Positions 50,784 to 60,718 are shown, numbered from the stretch's first letter. The stretch: DNA of 64,000 nt from Bacteroidota bacterium (GCA_023251455.1 JAHEYT010000048.1:1-64000), one strand, 5' to 3'. Notes: generated by a model from the sequence alone, not told the origin. A program made the numbers and translations.

Positions 50784-52577
50784 TTAGAACGAATAGCTGA
50801 TTCCGGCCATCCAATTTAAACCTTTATTGGTATAGCCCAGCCATTGTTCGTATTTCTGAAAACCAAAATTATTCAGCTTTGCAAAGAAGTTCAGTTTTGG
50901 GGAAAATTGATATTCGGCGCCAACATTCAGATCGATAATTGGGTCCATTAAGACCTCATTTTGTGTACTCATAACTTCAGGAATATACACTGAAGACGAC
51001 AATAAAAAACGTGAATCAAAATCTTCAATTAACGCAGTCCGTTTGCCAATTACAAAAATGTCAGTTGTAAATTTCAATTGTTCTGTTGGCTTATAAACTC
51101 CTGAAAGCATAAGGTCGAAATTTGGCATTTGCCATGGTTTCTCAAGCGATTTCAAATCGTATGAATAGTAGTTTCCCAACAAATGAATCGAAAAATTATC
51201 AGATACAGAGTGCATCACCTCTCCTGATAATTTCAAGACATTAAGATCGTCATAAATGACAGGGAATGTGTTTAAGAGTCTTCGTCCGGAAGAGACAGGT
51301 TTATTCAAATCTATTCCATAGGTATAGTAAAAATGCTGATCCTCGACCACTGAATAGGAAGCTTCGGCCACATAATTGGTTTTTGAGCTTAATTTCCCTT
51401 TAAATCCTCCTGAAACGATGTATTTATAATTCGTGTTAGCCACGTCATGGTAAGGATCAACATACGGATTTTCGGCTGCAATTGCCGAATAAGTATTCTG
51501 TTGTAAATGTCCGTCGACACCAGCAAATAAGGTCAGAATTTGAGGCACAGGCGACCATTCGGCTTTCACTTTAGGCCAAATCCGAAAAGCAACATCGGTA
51601 TCAATATCAAGTATCATTGCGGTGTTCAAGCCAAGTTGCAGACTGGCGTTTTCCGTCGACCACTTTACCGATGGATTTGCCCGCAGTATGGTTTGCTGTT
51701 TTTTACCGAATCCGCTATAAAACCGATTCATGATACTGTCGGTTTTGTAAACAGTGAGTGAGGCTGAAAGAAAGCCTAACGCATTGTCAATGTTTTTACT
51801 GACATCGCCCGACAATACCACTTCATGTTCGGTCTGTCCAGTTTTACTCACAAAGTAGTGATATTTTACACCAAAATCGTAATTTAACTCAGCCGTCGAA
51901 AGAGTTTCGCTTTTCAAATGAAAAGCAGCAGTACCTTTCGAAAAATACTGTTTATCCTGAAAATACGGAATCATTTCCTCTTTCAACGCATCCGACAACA
52001 GATCACCTGCATAACCGTAATAGGTAAATGCTTTACGGTCGAAAGCCAAGCTTCCGGATAAGGTTGATTTCCGGAAAAATTTTTTGCCAAATATTTCGGC
52101 AGTGTTTTCTGCTTCAGGAGCTTTCACCAGGTCGTCATTCAGAAGTTTAACTTTTCCGGAAGAAGAAAGGTGCCTGAAATGCATTCCAAAATTCGATTTT
52201 TGAGTGGGCTGAGCATTGAAAAACAGCTCGCCATAAGGAGTCAGGTAATTTCCAAATCCTAATTTCAGAAGTCCCATTCCCATTGGTGATTTAGGGTCGC
52301 CAACCATTTTGGCAGCGGCCACCGGAGTAGGATCGAATGTTGAAAAAACCGGTTTGCTGAAAATCGAATAATCGAAAGTCGGGGCTTCGGCTTGTTCCGG
52401 TTTGATCTGCGGAATGTCGTTGATTTTTTGTGCCTCCAAAATACTTGGCTGGTAGGCTTTCACAACCTCAACTTCCTGTTTCAGCTTAATCGTGTCTTTT
52501 TGAGCCATTACGTCAACGACTCCCATCAACAAACCAAAAATTAACAGACTTAGAGCTAAATATTGTTGTTTTTTCAT
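50784..52577 (-). CDS. Outer-membrane beta-barrel protein paired with a TPR protein
   Basis: 597 residues. Signal peptide at about residues 1-25 (LALSLLIFGLLMGVVDVMA). A short periplasmic segment (LKQEVEVVKAYQPSILEAQK, about 32-51) precedes a long series of alternating amphipathic strands with aromatic girdles, ending in the aromatic terminal strand (WMAGISYSF). These features indicate an integral outer-membrane barrel. It resembles proteins often labelled TonB-dependent receptor, but I see no plug domain or TonB box, so that label is not supported. It follows the large TPR gene by 106 bases. Confidence 0.75.
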   Translation of the reverse strand: MKKQQYLALSLLIFGLLMGVVDVMAQKDTIKLKQEVEVVKAYQPSILEAQKINDIPQIKPEQAEAPTFDYSIFSKPVFSTFDPTPVAAAKMVGDPKSPMGMGLLKLGFGNYLTPYGELFFNAQPTQKSNFGMHFRHLSSSGKVKLLNDDLVKAPEAENTAEIFGKKFFRKSTLSGSLAFDRKAFTYYGYAGDLLSDALKEEMIPYFQDKQYFSKGTAAFHLKSETLSTAELNYDFGVKYHYFVSKTGQTEHEVVLSGDVSKNIDNALGFLSASLTVYKTDSIMNRFYSGFGKKQQTILRANPSVKWSTENASLQLGLNTAMILDIDTDVAFRIWPKVKAEWSPVPQILTLFAGVDGHLQQNTYSAIAAENPYVDPYHDVANTNYKYIVSGGFKGKLSSKTNYVAEASYSVVEDQHFYYTYGIDLNKPVSSGRRLLNTFPVIYDDLNVLKLSGEVMHSVSDNFSIHLLGNYYSYDLKSLEKPWQMPNFDLMLSGVYKPTEQLKFTTDIFVIGKRTALIEDFDSRFLLSSSVYIPEVMSTQNEVLMDPIIDLNVGAEYQFSPKLNFFAKLNNFGFQKYEQWLGYTNKGLNWMAGISYSF

Positions 52578-52591
52578 GTCTATATTTTTTG

Positions 52592-52662
52592 AACCACATA
52601 GTCACATAGGTCACATAGTTTTTTGATTTCTATTTCTATGTGTTCTATGTGCCTATGTGGTT
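52592..52662. repeat. CACATAG palindromic intergenic element
   Basis: 27-base arms (52592-52618 and 52636-52662) match as inverted repeats at 24 of 27 positions; each arm is itself three imperfect copies of a CACATAG word. A (GTTTTT)n tract follows (52663-52681). It lies in the 106-base gap between the TPR gene and the barrel gene and would fold in the transcript between them. Confidence 0.65.
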
Positions 52663-52683
52663 GTTTTTGTTTTTGTTTTTGTT

Positions 52684-55600
52684 TTATTTTCTTCCTCCGG
52701 AAATATTGATTTCGAGCGGTTTGCTCTGATTCTTGGTTTGACTGGCCTCACCGGCTTCGATCAACTGCAATTTCTGGCGTGTTGCATCGAGTATTCCATC
52801 TGTTTTCTCCGGATAGTTCTCTTCGATACTTTTCAGGGTATGTTTAGCCTGAAACTCGTCACCATTTTTTAGGTAAATATCCGAAAGCAACAGGAAGCTT
52901 TTGGCCAGCCAGAACTGATGAGGCGAATTTTTATCGATAAAATCCATAATCTCATTTTCGGCTTCCTTTAATTTTTGCTTTTCAAACAAAATTTCGGCAA
53001 CTAAAAACTTCGATTCAGCGCCTTCAGCCGAATTGGTATCAGCCGACAGTTTGCTTAATATCGGGAATGCCTTGTCGGTATTTCCGGAGTTGTAATACGA
53101 CAACCCTAACTTATAATTGGTTTCACGCTTCAGGATATCCGAAACTTTTTCGAGCGCTAATATCTGATTGGCTGTTGTGATGCACCCCAGATAATCGGCA
53201 AGATTGAACTGACAGCGCATGATTCCGGTAAGCGCATCAGGCAAATTATTTCCCGAATTCGAAATCTTGGCCAACCGTTCGAAATAAGCAAGCGCCTGCT
53301 TGTAATTTTGGTCATTGTAATGAAGCCCGGCAGCCTTTGACAACGCTCCTTCAGTAAAATAATTGTCCGGTCGGACAATCACCAACTCATATTCGGCCAG
53401 TGCTTTATCGAATTCACCATCGTTATACAGTAATTGAGCCAGGTAAAAGTGCGAATTCAGCACAAAGCTTCCATTTGGAAATTGACCGAGATAACGCTCA
53501 AATTGCGCTCTGGCTTTTTTATCGCTTGCCATGTATAATTTTTCGGCCGACTGGTACGATAATGAATCCTGCTCACTGACCGAAACCTGGACACCGTTGC
53601 CAAGTTTATTTGTATAGTCGAAATACGAATCCACGTCATTCATTTCAACGTAACTATTTTTCATTCCGGCTAATGCGGACTGTGTTTCCGGGCTGTTTGG
53701 CGAACGATCGACCACCTGTTTGTAATAGTTTACCGAACTCTGGAAATCGCTGGAGTTATATGAGACCAATCCGAGCTGAACCAATGCTTTGTTCTGCAAA
53801 TTGCTCTGCGGATATTTTGTGATCAGTTCTTTGTAAGAAGTAGTGGCCATTTGTGGCTGATTGATGCGCTCGTAGGTTCGTCCAAGTTCAAAAAGAGCAT
53901 CGTCCTGATAAGATGAATTCGGATAGTTTTGTATCAGTATATTCAATGCATTGATTTTACCCTGATTATCGCGCTGCAAACCCAAACAGAATGCTTTCTG
54001 AAAAAGCGAATAGTCGGCATCGTAAACATTCATCCTCAAGGCTTTGTCGTAATTCAAAATTGCCTGGCTATACTCACGGTTCAGAAAATTACAATCACCC
54101 AAACGGTTATTGGCATCGGCTACTTTTTCACTTCGCAAATCATCTTCCAGATTCAGGTATTTCCTGAAATAATCACTGGCGCTCGAATAATCTTTCACCT
54201 GAAAATAGGCATAGGCCAAATTGTAATGCGCCGTTTTATACTCCGGAAGTGCAAATACTCCAGACGATTTCATAAAGGCATTGTATCCAGTAATGGCTTT
54301 ATTGAAATCGTTCAAACGGAAATATGCCTCAGCTTTCCAAAAAAGCGCCAATGCATGGTAATTTTTATTAAAGTCGCCGGCTTCGATTGATTTATTGAAG
54401 TTTTCCAATGCTCCGTTGTAATCCAGATTATTGAAACACTCCAATGCGCGATAATAGGCAACCCGCTGATAGGCCTTTTTTACCGACGTATTTTTCACCT
54501 TGATATTTTCGATGGAGGCCATGGCATCTCGGTAATTGCTGGTACTCATGTATACTTTAACCAGGTAATCGTAAGCCACATCGTTCCGTTCGGCATTCGG
54601 GTACGAAGTAATGTACTTATCGAATGCCTTGATGGTCTCATTAAACGGCGAATACGACAATTCGTAAGTTATTTTGGCATAATTAAACAGCGCATCTTCT
54701 TTAATCTTCGCATCAAAATCGAGTTCCGAAGCGGCTTCGAATGCTTGCCGTGCTTTATTTTTATCATTGGTTGACACATAGCAGTCAGCCAAATGGTAGT
54801 ATGCATTTTGCGCCAATTCATCTTTCCCTTTGCAAGCAATCTCGAGATACGGAATCGCTTTTGCTTCCTGACTATTCAGGTAATAGCAATAGCCGAGCAT
54901 GTAATTTTCTTCGCGACCTTTGTTATTTTTATTCGAAAGGTAGAATTCCAAAAACTGAATGGCATTTTTAAAATCGCGCAAATGGAAATACGAATCGCCT
55001 AAAAGACGGGCTAGTTCCGGTTGCTGATCAGCGGGAACCTTGTTGATCAATGGGGCGGTATAATCAACAACCTCGCGGTATTTTGCCTGTTTATAATAAA
55101 TCTGGCTGATGTAAAACGGTATAACTTTTTCAAAAACCGGATTTTTCTTCAGCTTCAAAAATTCCTGAAGCGCCGTTTCGTAATTCCCCTTCAGGTATTG
55201 AATATGCCCAAAGTAATATTGAGCAGGAGCTGCATAAAGCGAATTTCCATCCTTAATTTCAGTAAAGTCAGTCAATGCAACATCCAGCTTTTCCTTTTCA
55301 AAATTTGAATAGCCTTTCATGTAGTAGAAATGAGCGAGTTCGTCCTTCGAAATTCCCGATTTATCAATACTTTCAAGGGTTTTCAGAACTGCCGGATATT
55401 TCTTTTTGTCGAACTGATAAACAGCTTGCTCGAACAACGCCCGATTCAGGAATGAGCTTTCAGGATACTTTTTTATAAATTCGGCTACCTGCTCTTCTGC
55501 ATTTCCGTTGTCGAGTTTCAGTCCACACATGGCTATATAAAACATGGCTTCGGCCCGAATATCAGAATTTTCTCCCGACGACGATGCAATCTGATCAAAC

Positions 55601-55758
55601 TGGTTGATGGCAGATACATAATTACGAGCTAAATACAATTCTTTTGCCTTTTGTATTTCCTGACTGACTGACTGATAATAAACTGTTTGCTGAGCGAAAA
55701 TCAAAATTGGTGATAACGCCAGCAGAAACAGAATGAATACGAATCGGATTGTCTTCAT
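52684..55758 (-). CDS. Large exported TPR protein
   Basis: 1024 residues. Signal peptide at about residues 1-22 (FVFILFLLALSPILIFA). The remainder is a near-continuous solenoid of tetratricopeptide-like helices, with repeated patterns such as ALxYFERLAK, AIxxYNAFMKS and DALFELGRTYERI. It is likely periplasmic or anchored to the outer membrane and serves as a protein-binding scaffold. The downstream gene encodes an outer-membrane barrel, so the two probably work together. I do not recognise a named family; function unknown. Confidence 0.8.
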   Translation of the reverse strand: MKTIRFVFILFLLALSPILIFAQQTVYYQSVSQEIQKAKELYLARNYVSAINQFDQIASSSGENSDIRAEAMFYIAMCGLKLDNGNAEEQVAEFIKKYPESSFLNRALFEQAVYQFDKKKYPAVLKTLESIDKSGISKDELAHFYYMKGYSNFEKEKLDVALTDFTEIKDGNSLYAAPAQYYFGHIQYLKGNYETALQEFLKLKKNPVFEKVIPFYISQIYYKQAKYREVVDYTAPLINKVPADQQPELARLLGDSYFHLRDFKNAIQFLEFYLSNKNNKGREENYMLGYCYYLNSQEAKAIPYLEIACKGKDELAQNAYYHLADCYVSTNDKNKARQAFEAASELDFDAKIKEDALFNYAKITYELSYSPFNETIKAFDKYITSYPNAERNDVAYDYLVKVYMSTSNYRDAMASIENIKVKNTSVKKAYQRVAYYRALECFNNLDYNGALENFNKSIEAGDFNKNYHALALFWKAEAYFRLNDFNKAITGYNAFMKSSGVFALPEYKTAHYNLAYAYFQVKDYSSASDYFRKYLNLEDDLRSEKVADANNRLGDCNFLNREYSQAILNYDKALRMNVYDADYSLFQKAFCLGLQRDNQGKINALNILIQNYPNSSYQDDALFELGRTYERINQPQMATTSYKELITKYPQSNLQNKALVQLGLVSYNSSDFQSSVNYYKQVVDRSPNSPETQSALAGMKNSYVEMNDVDSYFDYTNKLGNGVQVSVSEQDSLSYQSAEKLYMASDKKARAQFERYLGQFPNGSFVLNSHFYLAQLLYNDGEFDKALAEYELVIVRPDNYFTEGALSKAAGLHYNDQNYKQALAYFERLAKISNSGNNLPDALTGIMRCQFNLADYLGCITTANQILALEKVSDILKRETNYKLGLSYYNSGNTDKAFPILSKLSADTNSAEGAESKFLVAEILFEKQKLKEAENEIMDFIDKNSPHQFWLAKSFLLLSDIYLKNGDEFQAKHTLKSIEENYPEKTDGILDATRQKLQLIEAGEASQTKNQSKPLEINISGGRK

Positions 55759-55953
55759 AGGTTATCTGAGTATTTTATTCAGGTTTTGGGGGATACACAA
55801 ATTGTACCATCTTTTAATAATGACAAAAATTACGATAAAAAGTTGCCTTGGTAAAAATAACTATTCCATTTGGCACTTTCCGGAATCTTCGTTTCTAATC
55901 TAAACAAAAACTCATATTTAAGCTTTATTAGTATTTGGAAGGATAAAAAAAAT

Positions 55954-55961
55954 TAGTTTTG
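55954..55961 (+). promoter_or_regulatory. -7 box candidate of the FtsE-like gene
   Basis: TAGTTTTG matches TAnnTTTG and lies 23 bases before the ATG. A TTTG at 55934-55937 is 16 bases upstream, slightly close. Confidence 0.4.
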
Positions 55962-55984
55962 CATACATTCCAAATCGCGGTTCC

Positions 55985-56683
55985 ATGTCAGAAGAAAACA
56001 TAATAGAGTTAAAAGACGCAGATATTTTCCAGCGCGACCATATGGTCCTCTCAAACATCAGTCTGGAAATAAAAACCGGTGAATTTGTTTACCTCATTGG
56101 AAAAGTTGGAACAGGAAAATCGAGCCTGATCAAAACGTTGAATGCCGAACTGCCCCTCGAAAAAGGTGAAGGTAAAGTTGCCGGGTTCGATCTGGCAGAA
56201 ATAAAATCCCGTGAAATCCCTTTTCTGAGGCGCAAACTTGGTGTGGTTTTCCAGGATTTCCGTTTACTGAGCGACCGCAACGTGTACGACAATCTGACTT
56301 TTGTACTGAAAGCCACCGACTGGAAAGACGAAACGGAAATTGCTATCCGTGTGGATGAAGTCCTCGCTTTGGTTGGCATGACTCAGAAATCGAAATCGAT
56401 GCCACACCAGCTTTCGGGCGGAGAGCAGCAAAGAGTTACTATTGCCCGTGCGATCCTGAATAATCCTGAAATCATTTTGGCTGATGAACCTACGGGAAAC
56501 CTCGATCCACATACATCTATCGAGTTGATGCAAATTTTCAAAGACTTGAACGATCAGGGAAAAACAGTAGTAATTGCGACACACGACTACCCGCTGATCC
56601 GCAAATTTCCGGCGCGAATTATTACCGTCGACGATCAAAAGATATACGAAACGGTGATTACAAAAAAGGAGAATCAGGGATAA
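55985..56683 (+). CDS. ftsE: FtsE-like ABC ATPase
   Basis: 232 residues, a stand-alone nucleotide-binding domain. Walker A is GKVGTGKSS (39-47), signature LSGGEQQRV, Walker [13 protein letters not shown], switch ATHDYPLI. The sequence fits the MacB/FtsE group; FtsE with FtsX activates peptidoglycan hydrolases during division. FtsX or another permease is not adjacent, so the assignment to FtsE rather than a LolD-type ATPase is based on general resemblance. Confidence 0.75.
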   Translation: MSEENIIELKDADIFQRDHMVLSNISLEIKTGEFVYLIGKVGTGKSSLIKTLNAELPLEKGEGKVAGFDLAEIKSREIPFLRRKLGVVFQDFRLLSDRNVYDNLTFVLKATDWKDETEIAIRVDEVLALVGMTQKSKSMPHQLSGGEQQRVTIARAILNNPEIILADEPTGNLDPHTSIELMQIFKDLNDQGKTVVIATHDYPLIRKFPARIITVDDQKIYETVITKKENQG

Positions 56684-56765
56684 TAAAATAGAAAAAAGGG
56701 AACAGGAGAATTTATAAAGACAACTTTATGTGGTGTTCGATAGCGAACAAATATCTTCTCGTTTT

Positions 56766-57869
56766 TTAAATGAATTGTGTGTAAACGCTTCTCAAAACCT
56801 GTTCTTCATTCTCCCAGCATAATTCGGCCGCCGCACGAGGCAAATTTTGTTTCCACACCAGTCTTTTCTCCTGATCAAAGAGTGCAGATTTCATCAATTC
56901 TGCCAAGTCTTTTCGTTGGTGAGTTTCGGCAATGGCACCAATCTGGAAGTGTTCAACAATGTGTCTCATCTCCGGAAGGTTCGAAACCAACACCGGCACT
57001 CCGGCCTGAATATAATCGAACAGTTTGTTGGGTAAGGCAAAACGGTAATTTAAGCCGAGGTCTTCTTCCAATGAAATACCCAAATCAGCCTGACAGGTCA
57101 CTTCGTGCAACTGATGAAGCGGCAGGCGGCCTAAAAATTTGACCTTCATTTCCAGATTTAGTTCAACAACCAACTCTTTTAATTCACTGGCAAGGTCGCC
57201 ATTGCCGGCCAGCCATAGCTCAGCACCGTCCAGATATTGCATCGAACGGATGGCTGCCCCAACACCACGGCCCAAATTTAGCGCCCCCTGATAGAGAACA
57301 ACCTTTGGTTGGTCTTCAGATTTTTCCTGATGCACCAGCCTTTCAACCTGAGAACAAACCGGAAGATTCCGCACTACCTTAAAATCCACTTTATACAAAT
57401 CGCGGTATACTTCGGCAATCGAATCACAAACCGTGTAAGCGGCATCCACTTTTGGAACAAGAATCTTCTCCAGCCAAGTCCAGATCGTTCTGACCACCGG
57501 ACGACCAATCAACTCAGGAACTTCGGTAAAATACTCGTGACTGTCGTAAACCAGCGGCTTCCTCTTGATTTGTGAAGCCAGATAATTAGCCGGAAGTGTA
57601 TCCAAATCGTTCGACACAAAAACGTCAATTTTGGATTTCAGTAGATAAAAAAATAAGCGAAGATTGTATTCGAAATAAAACATCGCCCCCTTCCTAAACA
57701 GAAGTTTCATCCGGTGAGTTTGGTAATTACGCTCCACAACATGACTTTCAGGCAACAAACGGCCAATTAAAACAGGCTCGAAACCCATTTTTTGCAGGGT
57801 AACCGCAACTTTATGCACGCGGTTATCAGTCACCAAATCGTTGATTACACTAAGCGAAACTTTCTTCAA
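56766..57869 (-). CDS. Glycosyltransferase (GT4-like)
   Basis: 367 residues, GT-B fold. The N-terminal acceptor domain starts MKKVSLSVINDLVTDNRVHK; the C-terminal domain has VLYQGALNLGRGVGAAIRSM, a nucleotide-sugar-binding EEDLGLNYRFALPNKLFDYI segment and GVPVLVSNLPEM. The acceptor and sugar are unknown. It is transcribed away from murB and has no other glycan gene beside it. Confidence 0.8.
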   Translation of the reverse strand: MKKVSLSVINDLVTDNRVHKVAVTLQKMGFEPVLIGRLLPESHVVERNYQTHRMKLLFRKGAMFYFEYNLRLFFYLLKSKIDVFVSNDLDTLPANYLASQIKRKPLVYDSHEYFTEVPELIGRPVVRTIWTWLEKILVPKVDAAYTVCDSIAEVYRDLYKVDFKVVRNLPVCSQVERLVHQEKSEDQPKVVLYQGALNLGRGVGAAIRSMQYLDGAELWLAGNGDLASELKELVVELNLEMKVKFLGRLPLHQLHEVTCQADLGISLEEDLGLNYRFALPNKLFDYIQAGVPVLVSNLPEMRHIVEHFQIGAIAETHQRKDLAELMKSALFDQEKRLVWKQNLPRAAAELCWENEEQVLRSVYTQFI

Positions 57870-57925
57870 GGCGATTTTCTATTGGTTCGTATCGCCAAGG
57901 TAAACGAAAAAGGACGATCTTCTGT

Positions 57926-57933
57926 TATATTTG
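57926..57933 (+). promoter_or_regulatory. -7 box candidate of murB
   Basis: TATATTTG is a full TAnnTTTG match 17 bases before the ATG. No -33 TTTG is visible at the right spacing. Confidence 0.4.
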
Positions 57934-57949
57934 CCGAAAAATAATTCAG

Positions 57950-58969
57950 ATGATTCGCTCCTACTCCGATTACCAGCTCCAAAAACACCATACATTCGGC
58001 ACTAAAGCTACTGCCAAACAGTATTTCGAATTTACGGAAACAGAAGATTTAGAGGCTTTTTTAGCTACCACAACCCAATGGCAAAACCTGCCAATCCTTA
58101 TTCTGGGTGAAGGAAGTAACCTGCTGTTTGTAAACGATTTTCAGGGACTGGTTATCAATCCGAATATACCGGGAATAAAAATCTCGTATGAAGACCGTAA
58201 TAACATTTGGCTAGAAGTGGGTGCAGGTGTGGCTTGGGACGATTTGGTTGAATATGCGGTTTTTAATTGGTGGGGCGGTATCGAAAACTTATCGCTGATA
58301 CCCGGCAAGGTTGGCGCTGCGGCTGTTCAAAACATTGGCGCTTACGGCATGGAAATTCAGCACCGGATTGAATCGGTTACCGGTTTCGACCTGGAATCGC
58401 AAACCGAATATACATTGGACGTTGCCGATTGCCAATACGCCTACCGCGACAGTATCTTCAAAAACCAGCTGAAAGACCGGTTTATCATTACCACCGTGAG
58501 TTTAAAACTCGATAAATTTCCGGAGTTTATCCTGAACTACGGCGATCTGAAAGCGGAAACCGAAAAACTCGGAGCAATCAATTTGAGGACTATTCGAAAG
58601 GCGGTAATCGGAATTCGCGAATCGAAATTACCCGACCCCAAAATTTATGGAAATGCGGGTAGTTTCTTTAAAAACCCGATTGTTGAATCTTTGCTGGCAG
58701 AGCAGCTTCTGGCAACTTACCCAAACATGCCCCACTACCCTGCTCCTGAAGGCCAGACAAAACTGGCCGCTGGTTGGCTCATCGAACAATGTGGCTGGAA
58801 AGGTTTCAGGCGAGGCGATGCCGGTGTGCATGAAAAACAAGCTTTGGTTTTAGTCAACTACGGAAATGCTACCGGAAAAGAGATTTATGATCTTTCAGAA
58901 GAAATCAAACAATCGGTTCAGGAAAAATTTGGAGTTGAATTAGAACGGGAAGTGAATGTGATTGAGTAA
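57950..58969 (+). CDS. murB: UDP-N-acetylenolpyruvoylglucosamine reductase
   Basis: 339 residues, type I (E. coli-like) MurB. The FAD-binding part contains ILGEGSNLLFV and LSLIPGKVGAAAVQNIGAYG; the catalytic Ser lies in GNAGSFFKNPIV and the Glu near the C-terminus in VHEKQALVLVN. It reduces the MurA product to UDP-MurNAc. MurA itself is encoded 37 kb away in this window. Confidence 0.96.
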   Translation: MIRSYSDYQLQKHHTFGTKATAKQYFEFTETEDLEAFLATTTQWQNLPILILGEGSNLLFVNDFQGLVINPNIPGIKISYEDRNNIWLEVGAGVAWDDLVEYAVFNWWGGIENLSLIPGKVGAAAVQNIGAYGMEIQHRIESVTGFDLESQTEYTLDVADCQYAYRDSIFKNQLKDRFIITTVSLKLDKFPEFILNYGDLKAETEKLGAINLRTIRKAVIGIRESKLPDPKIYGNAGSFFKNPIVESLLAEQLLATYPNMPHYPAPEGQTKLAAGWLIEQCGWKGFRRGDAGVHEKQALVLVNYGNATGKEIYDLSEEIKQSVQEKFGVELEREVNVIE

Positions 58970-59017
58970 AAAGTGATCAGTGGTCAGTTCTCAATAAATC
59001 CACTTTCCTGTTTTCTA

Positions 59018-59656
59018 TTAACTAATGACTGTTTTCCGGCAAACCACCATCCAAAATCTCATCGGTTCTTCGTTGGGCATGTGTTTCACAGGTTCTTCAA
59101 TTTCGCGATATTCAATCAATCCAAACTTGCCAAATTCGCGTTCAATCGAAACCGAATCATAGAAAAACACATCCAGTCCATTTTGAATCCGGAACCGGTC
59201 TTTGCTGACGATTTTGCCATTTTCATACAACTTGGTATAGCTTTTCGAAACAGTAATAAAAACCATCAGTCCACCATCACGAAGCTGATTGTGGCAGTTT
59301 TTCAGGAATTTCCGACGTTCGTTTTGATTGAGTAGATGGATAAGCGCGTAACAGTAAATTCCATCGTAAACCAAATCATCAAAAGGCATTTCAGCCACCG
59401 AACCATGATGAATTGGAATTTTTAAACCATTCTCACGGGCAAGTTGGATGGCTGTTTCAGAAATTTCAATCCCTGTCACATCCATCCCTTTTTCTACGAA
59501 AGGTTTTGCATTACGGCCAAATCCAATTCCTGGTATAAGTACTTTCCTGATCTTTTCTGATGCAAATAAATCGCTTGTACTCAAAGCAGAATCGACCGGT
59601 TCGAACGTCCAAACCGAACCAATTTTCCGAAACATTTCATCCCAGAATTCACTCAT
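59018..59656 (-). CDS. Class I SAM-dependent methyltransferase
   Basis: 212 residues. SAM-binding motif I is VLIPGIGFGRNA (about residues 39-50) and the acidic end of strand 2 is VTGIEIS. The substrate is unknown. Its start overlaps the stop of the preceding methyltransferase by 4 bases (ATGA), so the two are translationally coupled. Confidence 0.8.
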   Translation of the reverse strand: MSEFWDEMFRKIGSVWTFEPVDSALSTSDLFASEKIRKVLIPGIGFGRNAKPFVEKGMDVTGIEISETAIQLARENGLKIPIHHGSVAEMPFDDLVYDGIYCYALIHLLNQNERRKFLKNCHNQLRDGGLMVFITVSKSYTKLYENGKIVSKDRFRIQNGLDVFFYDSVSIEREFGKFGLIEYREIEEPVKHMPNEEPMRFWMVVCRKTVIS

Positions 59657-60291
59657 CTTTTTACCGCTATAAATATCATGTCAGTAGTTGCCGATCCATC
59701 TGGTTCAATGTAATCCTGAAGTTTGATCTGCCTGATTTCGAAATCACTCTGCACAAATGCCCGCTCCAAATCAGCTTGCCTATGGTAATTGAAATAGATT
59801 TCGGCATCACCTGAAAAACTGGTGGTTTCGAAACCTGCCCGCTCTTCATTTCCTTCCATGGTGCTGACATACAAAACTCCTCCGGGATTCAGGCAGACGG
59901 CGCAATCAGCAATCAATTTTGCAGTATCAGCCTTTGATAAAAACGGCAGGCAAAATGAACACATCACCGCATCGAACTTGCTATTTAGCAATGAAATTTC
60001 CCGAACATCCATCACCCTGAAATCAACATCAGGAAGTTGGATCCGTGCAATCTCAATCATTTTCGGAGCAAGATCAATACCCAAAATCCTGCTTTCAGGA
60101 AAGCAATTTTGGAGGAAGCTGGTCACATTTCCGGGGCCACAGGCCAATTCCAGAATGGCAGGTTTATCTAATTTTATCTGGGTACAGAAATAGGTAAGCT
60201 GTTCTACATAAGCACTAACATTATCGAAACGACTGGCATATTCTTCAGCAAATTCATCGAATCGCTTAACTGAAACATCAAAGTTCTCCAT
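59653..60291 (-). CDS. Class I SAM-dependent methyltransferase
   Basis: 212 residues. Motif I is ILELACGPGNVTSFL (about residues 43-57), strand 2 ILGIDLAPKMIEIA and motif post-II VMDVREI. Substrate unknown. It lies directly after the DUF2007 gene with no gap and overlaps the next methyltransferase gene. The two methyltransferases have the same length but only generic similarity in the SAM-binding part. Confidence 0.8.
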   Translation of the reverse strand: MENFDVSVKRFDEFAEEYASRFDNVSAYVEQLTYFCTQIKLDKPAILELACGPGNVTSFLQNCFPESRILGIDLAPKMIEIARIQLPDVDFRVMDVREISLLNSKFDAVMCSFCLPFLSKADTAKLIADCAVCLNPGGVLYVSTMEGNEERAGFETTSFSGDAEIYFNYHRQADLERAFVQSDFEIRQIKLQDYIEPDGSATTDMIFIAVKR

Positions 60292-60540
60292 CTATTCTTC
60301 TATTCCTTCAGCGTTATTGTACTGCTCAATCACTTCTTTCGCGCGGTCGAGATCCAGATTCGAGACAAATATTTTTACTGAACCGGCACCTCCCCCCGCA
60401 ACATTCCAAGGCGCTAAGACTCCCATTTTTTCATCTTTAATGAAAGACTCAATTTCAGCATTGTCCAACAAGCTTTTTACCATTGAGGCATCCCAATCGT
60501 TACCATCAAAAATTTCAACCGGATAAATTTCCTGATCCAT
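60292..60540 (-). CDS. DUF2007-type small protein
   Basis: 82 residues from MDQEIYPVEIFDGNDW; frame extensions to 60582 enter a -7 promoter box (minus-strand TAAATTTG at 60587-60580), so a start at 60540 or 60546 is preferred. The pattern EIFDGNDWDASMVKSLLDNA followed by a glycine-rich turn and VKIFVSNLDLDRAKEVIEQ matches the DUF2007 (putative signal-transducing) family. Function unknown. First gene of a three-gene unit with the methyltransferases. Confidence 0.75.
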   Translation of the reverse strand: MDQEIYPVEIFDGNDWDASMVKSLLDNAEIESFIKDEKMGVLAPWNVAGGGAGSVKIFVSNLDLDRAKEVIEQYNNAEGIEE

Positions 60541-60660
60541 ATTCATAATGAGATGTTTTATAGTTTTAAGAAACACATTCAAATTTAATTTAAAATATCA
60601 GGACAACCATGAAATTCCCTTGAATTTAATCAGCGTAGGTTAGACTTAAAGAAATAAGCT

Positions 60661-60718
60661 ATCATAAAAATTCCGGCTTCATTCCCTTTACAGGAAAATG
60701 AACGCCGGAATTTATGAT
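60661..60718 (-). terminator. Terminator after creD
   Basis: Arms ATCATAAAAATTCCGGC (60661-60677) and GCCGGAATTTATGAT (60704-60718) are complementary apart from a two-base bulge. Loop 26 bases. Confidence 0.65.

Noticed and set aside
50784-52577. TonB-dependent receptor
   Set aside because: Neither a plug domain nor a TonB box is visible, and 597 residues is short for a SusC-type receptor.
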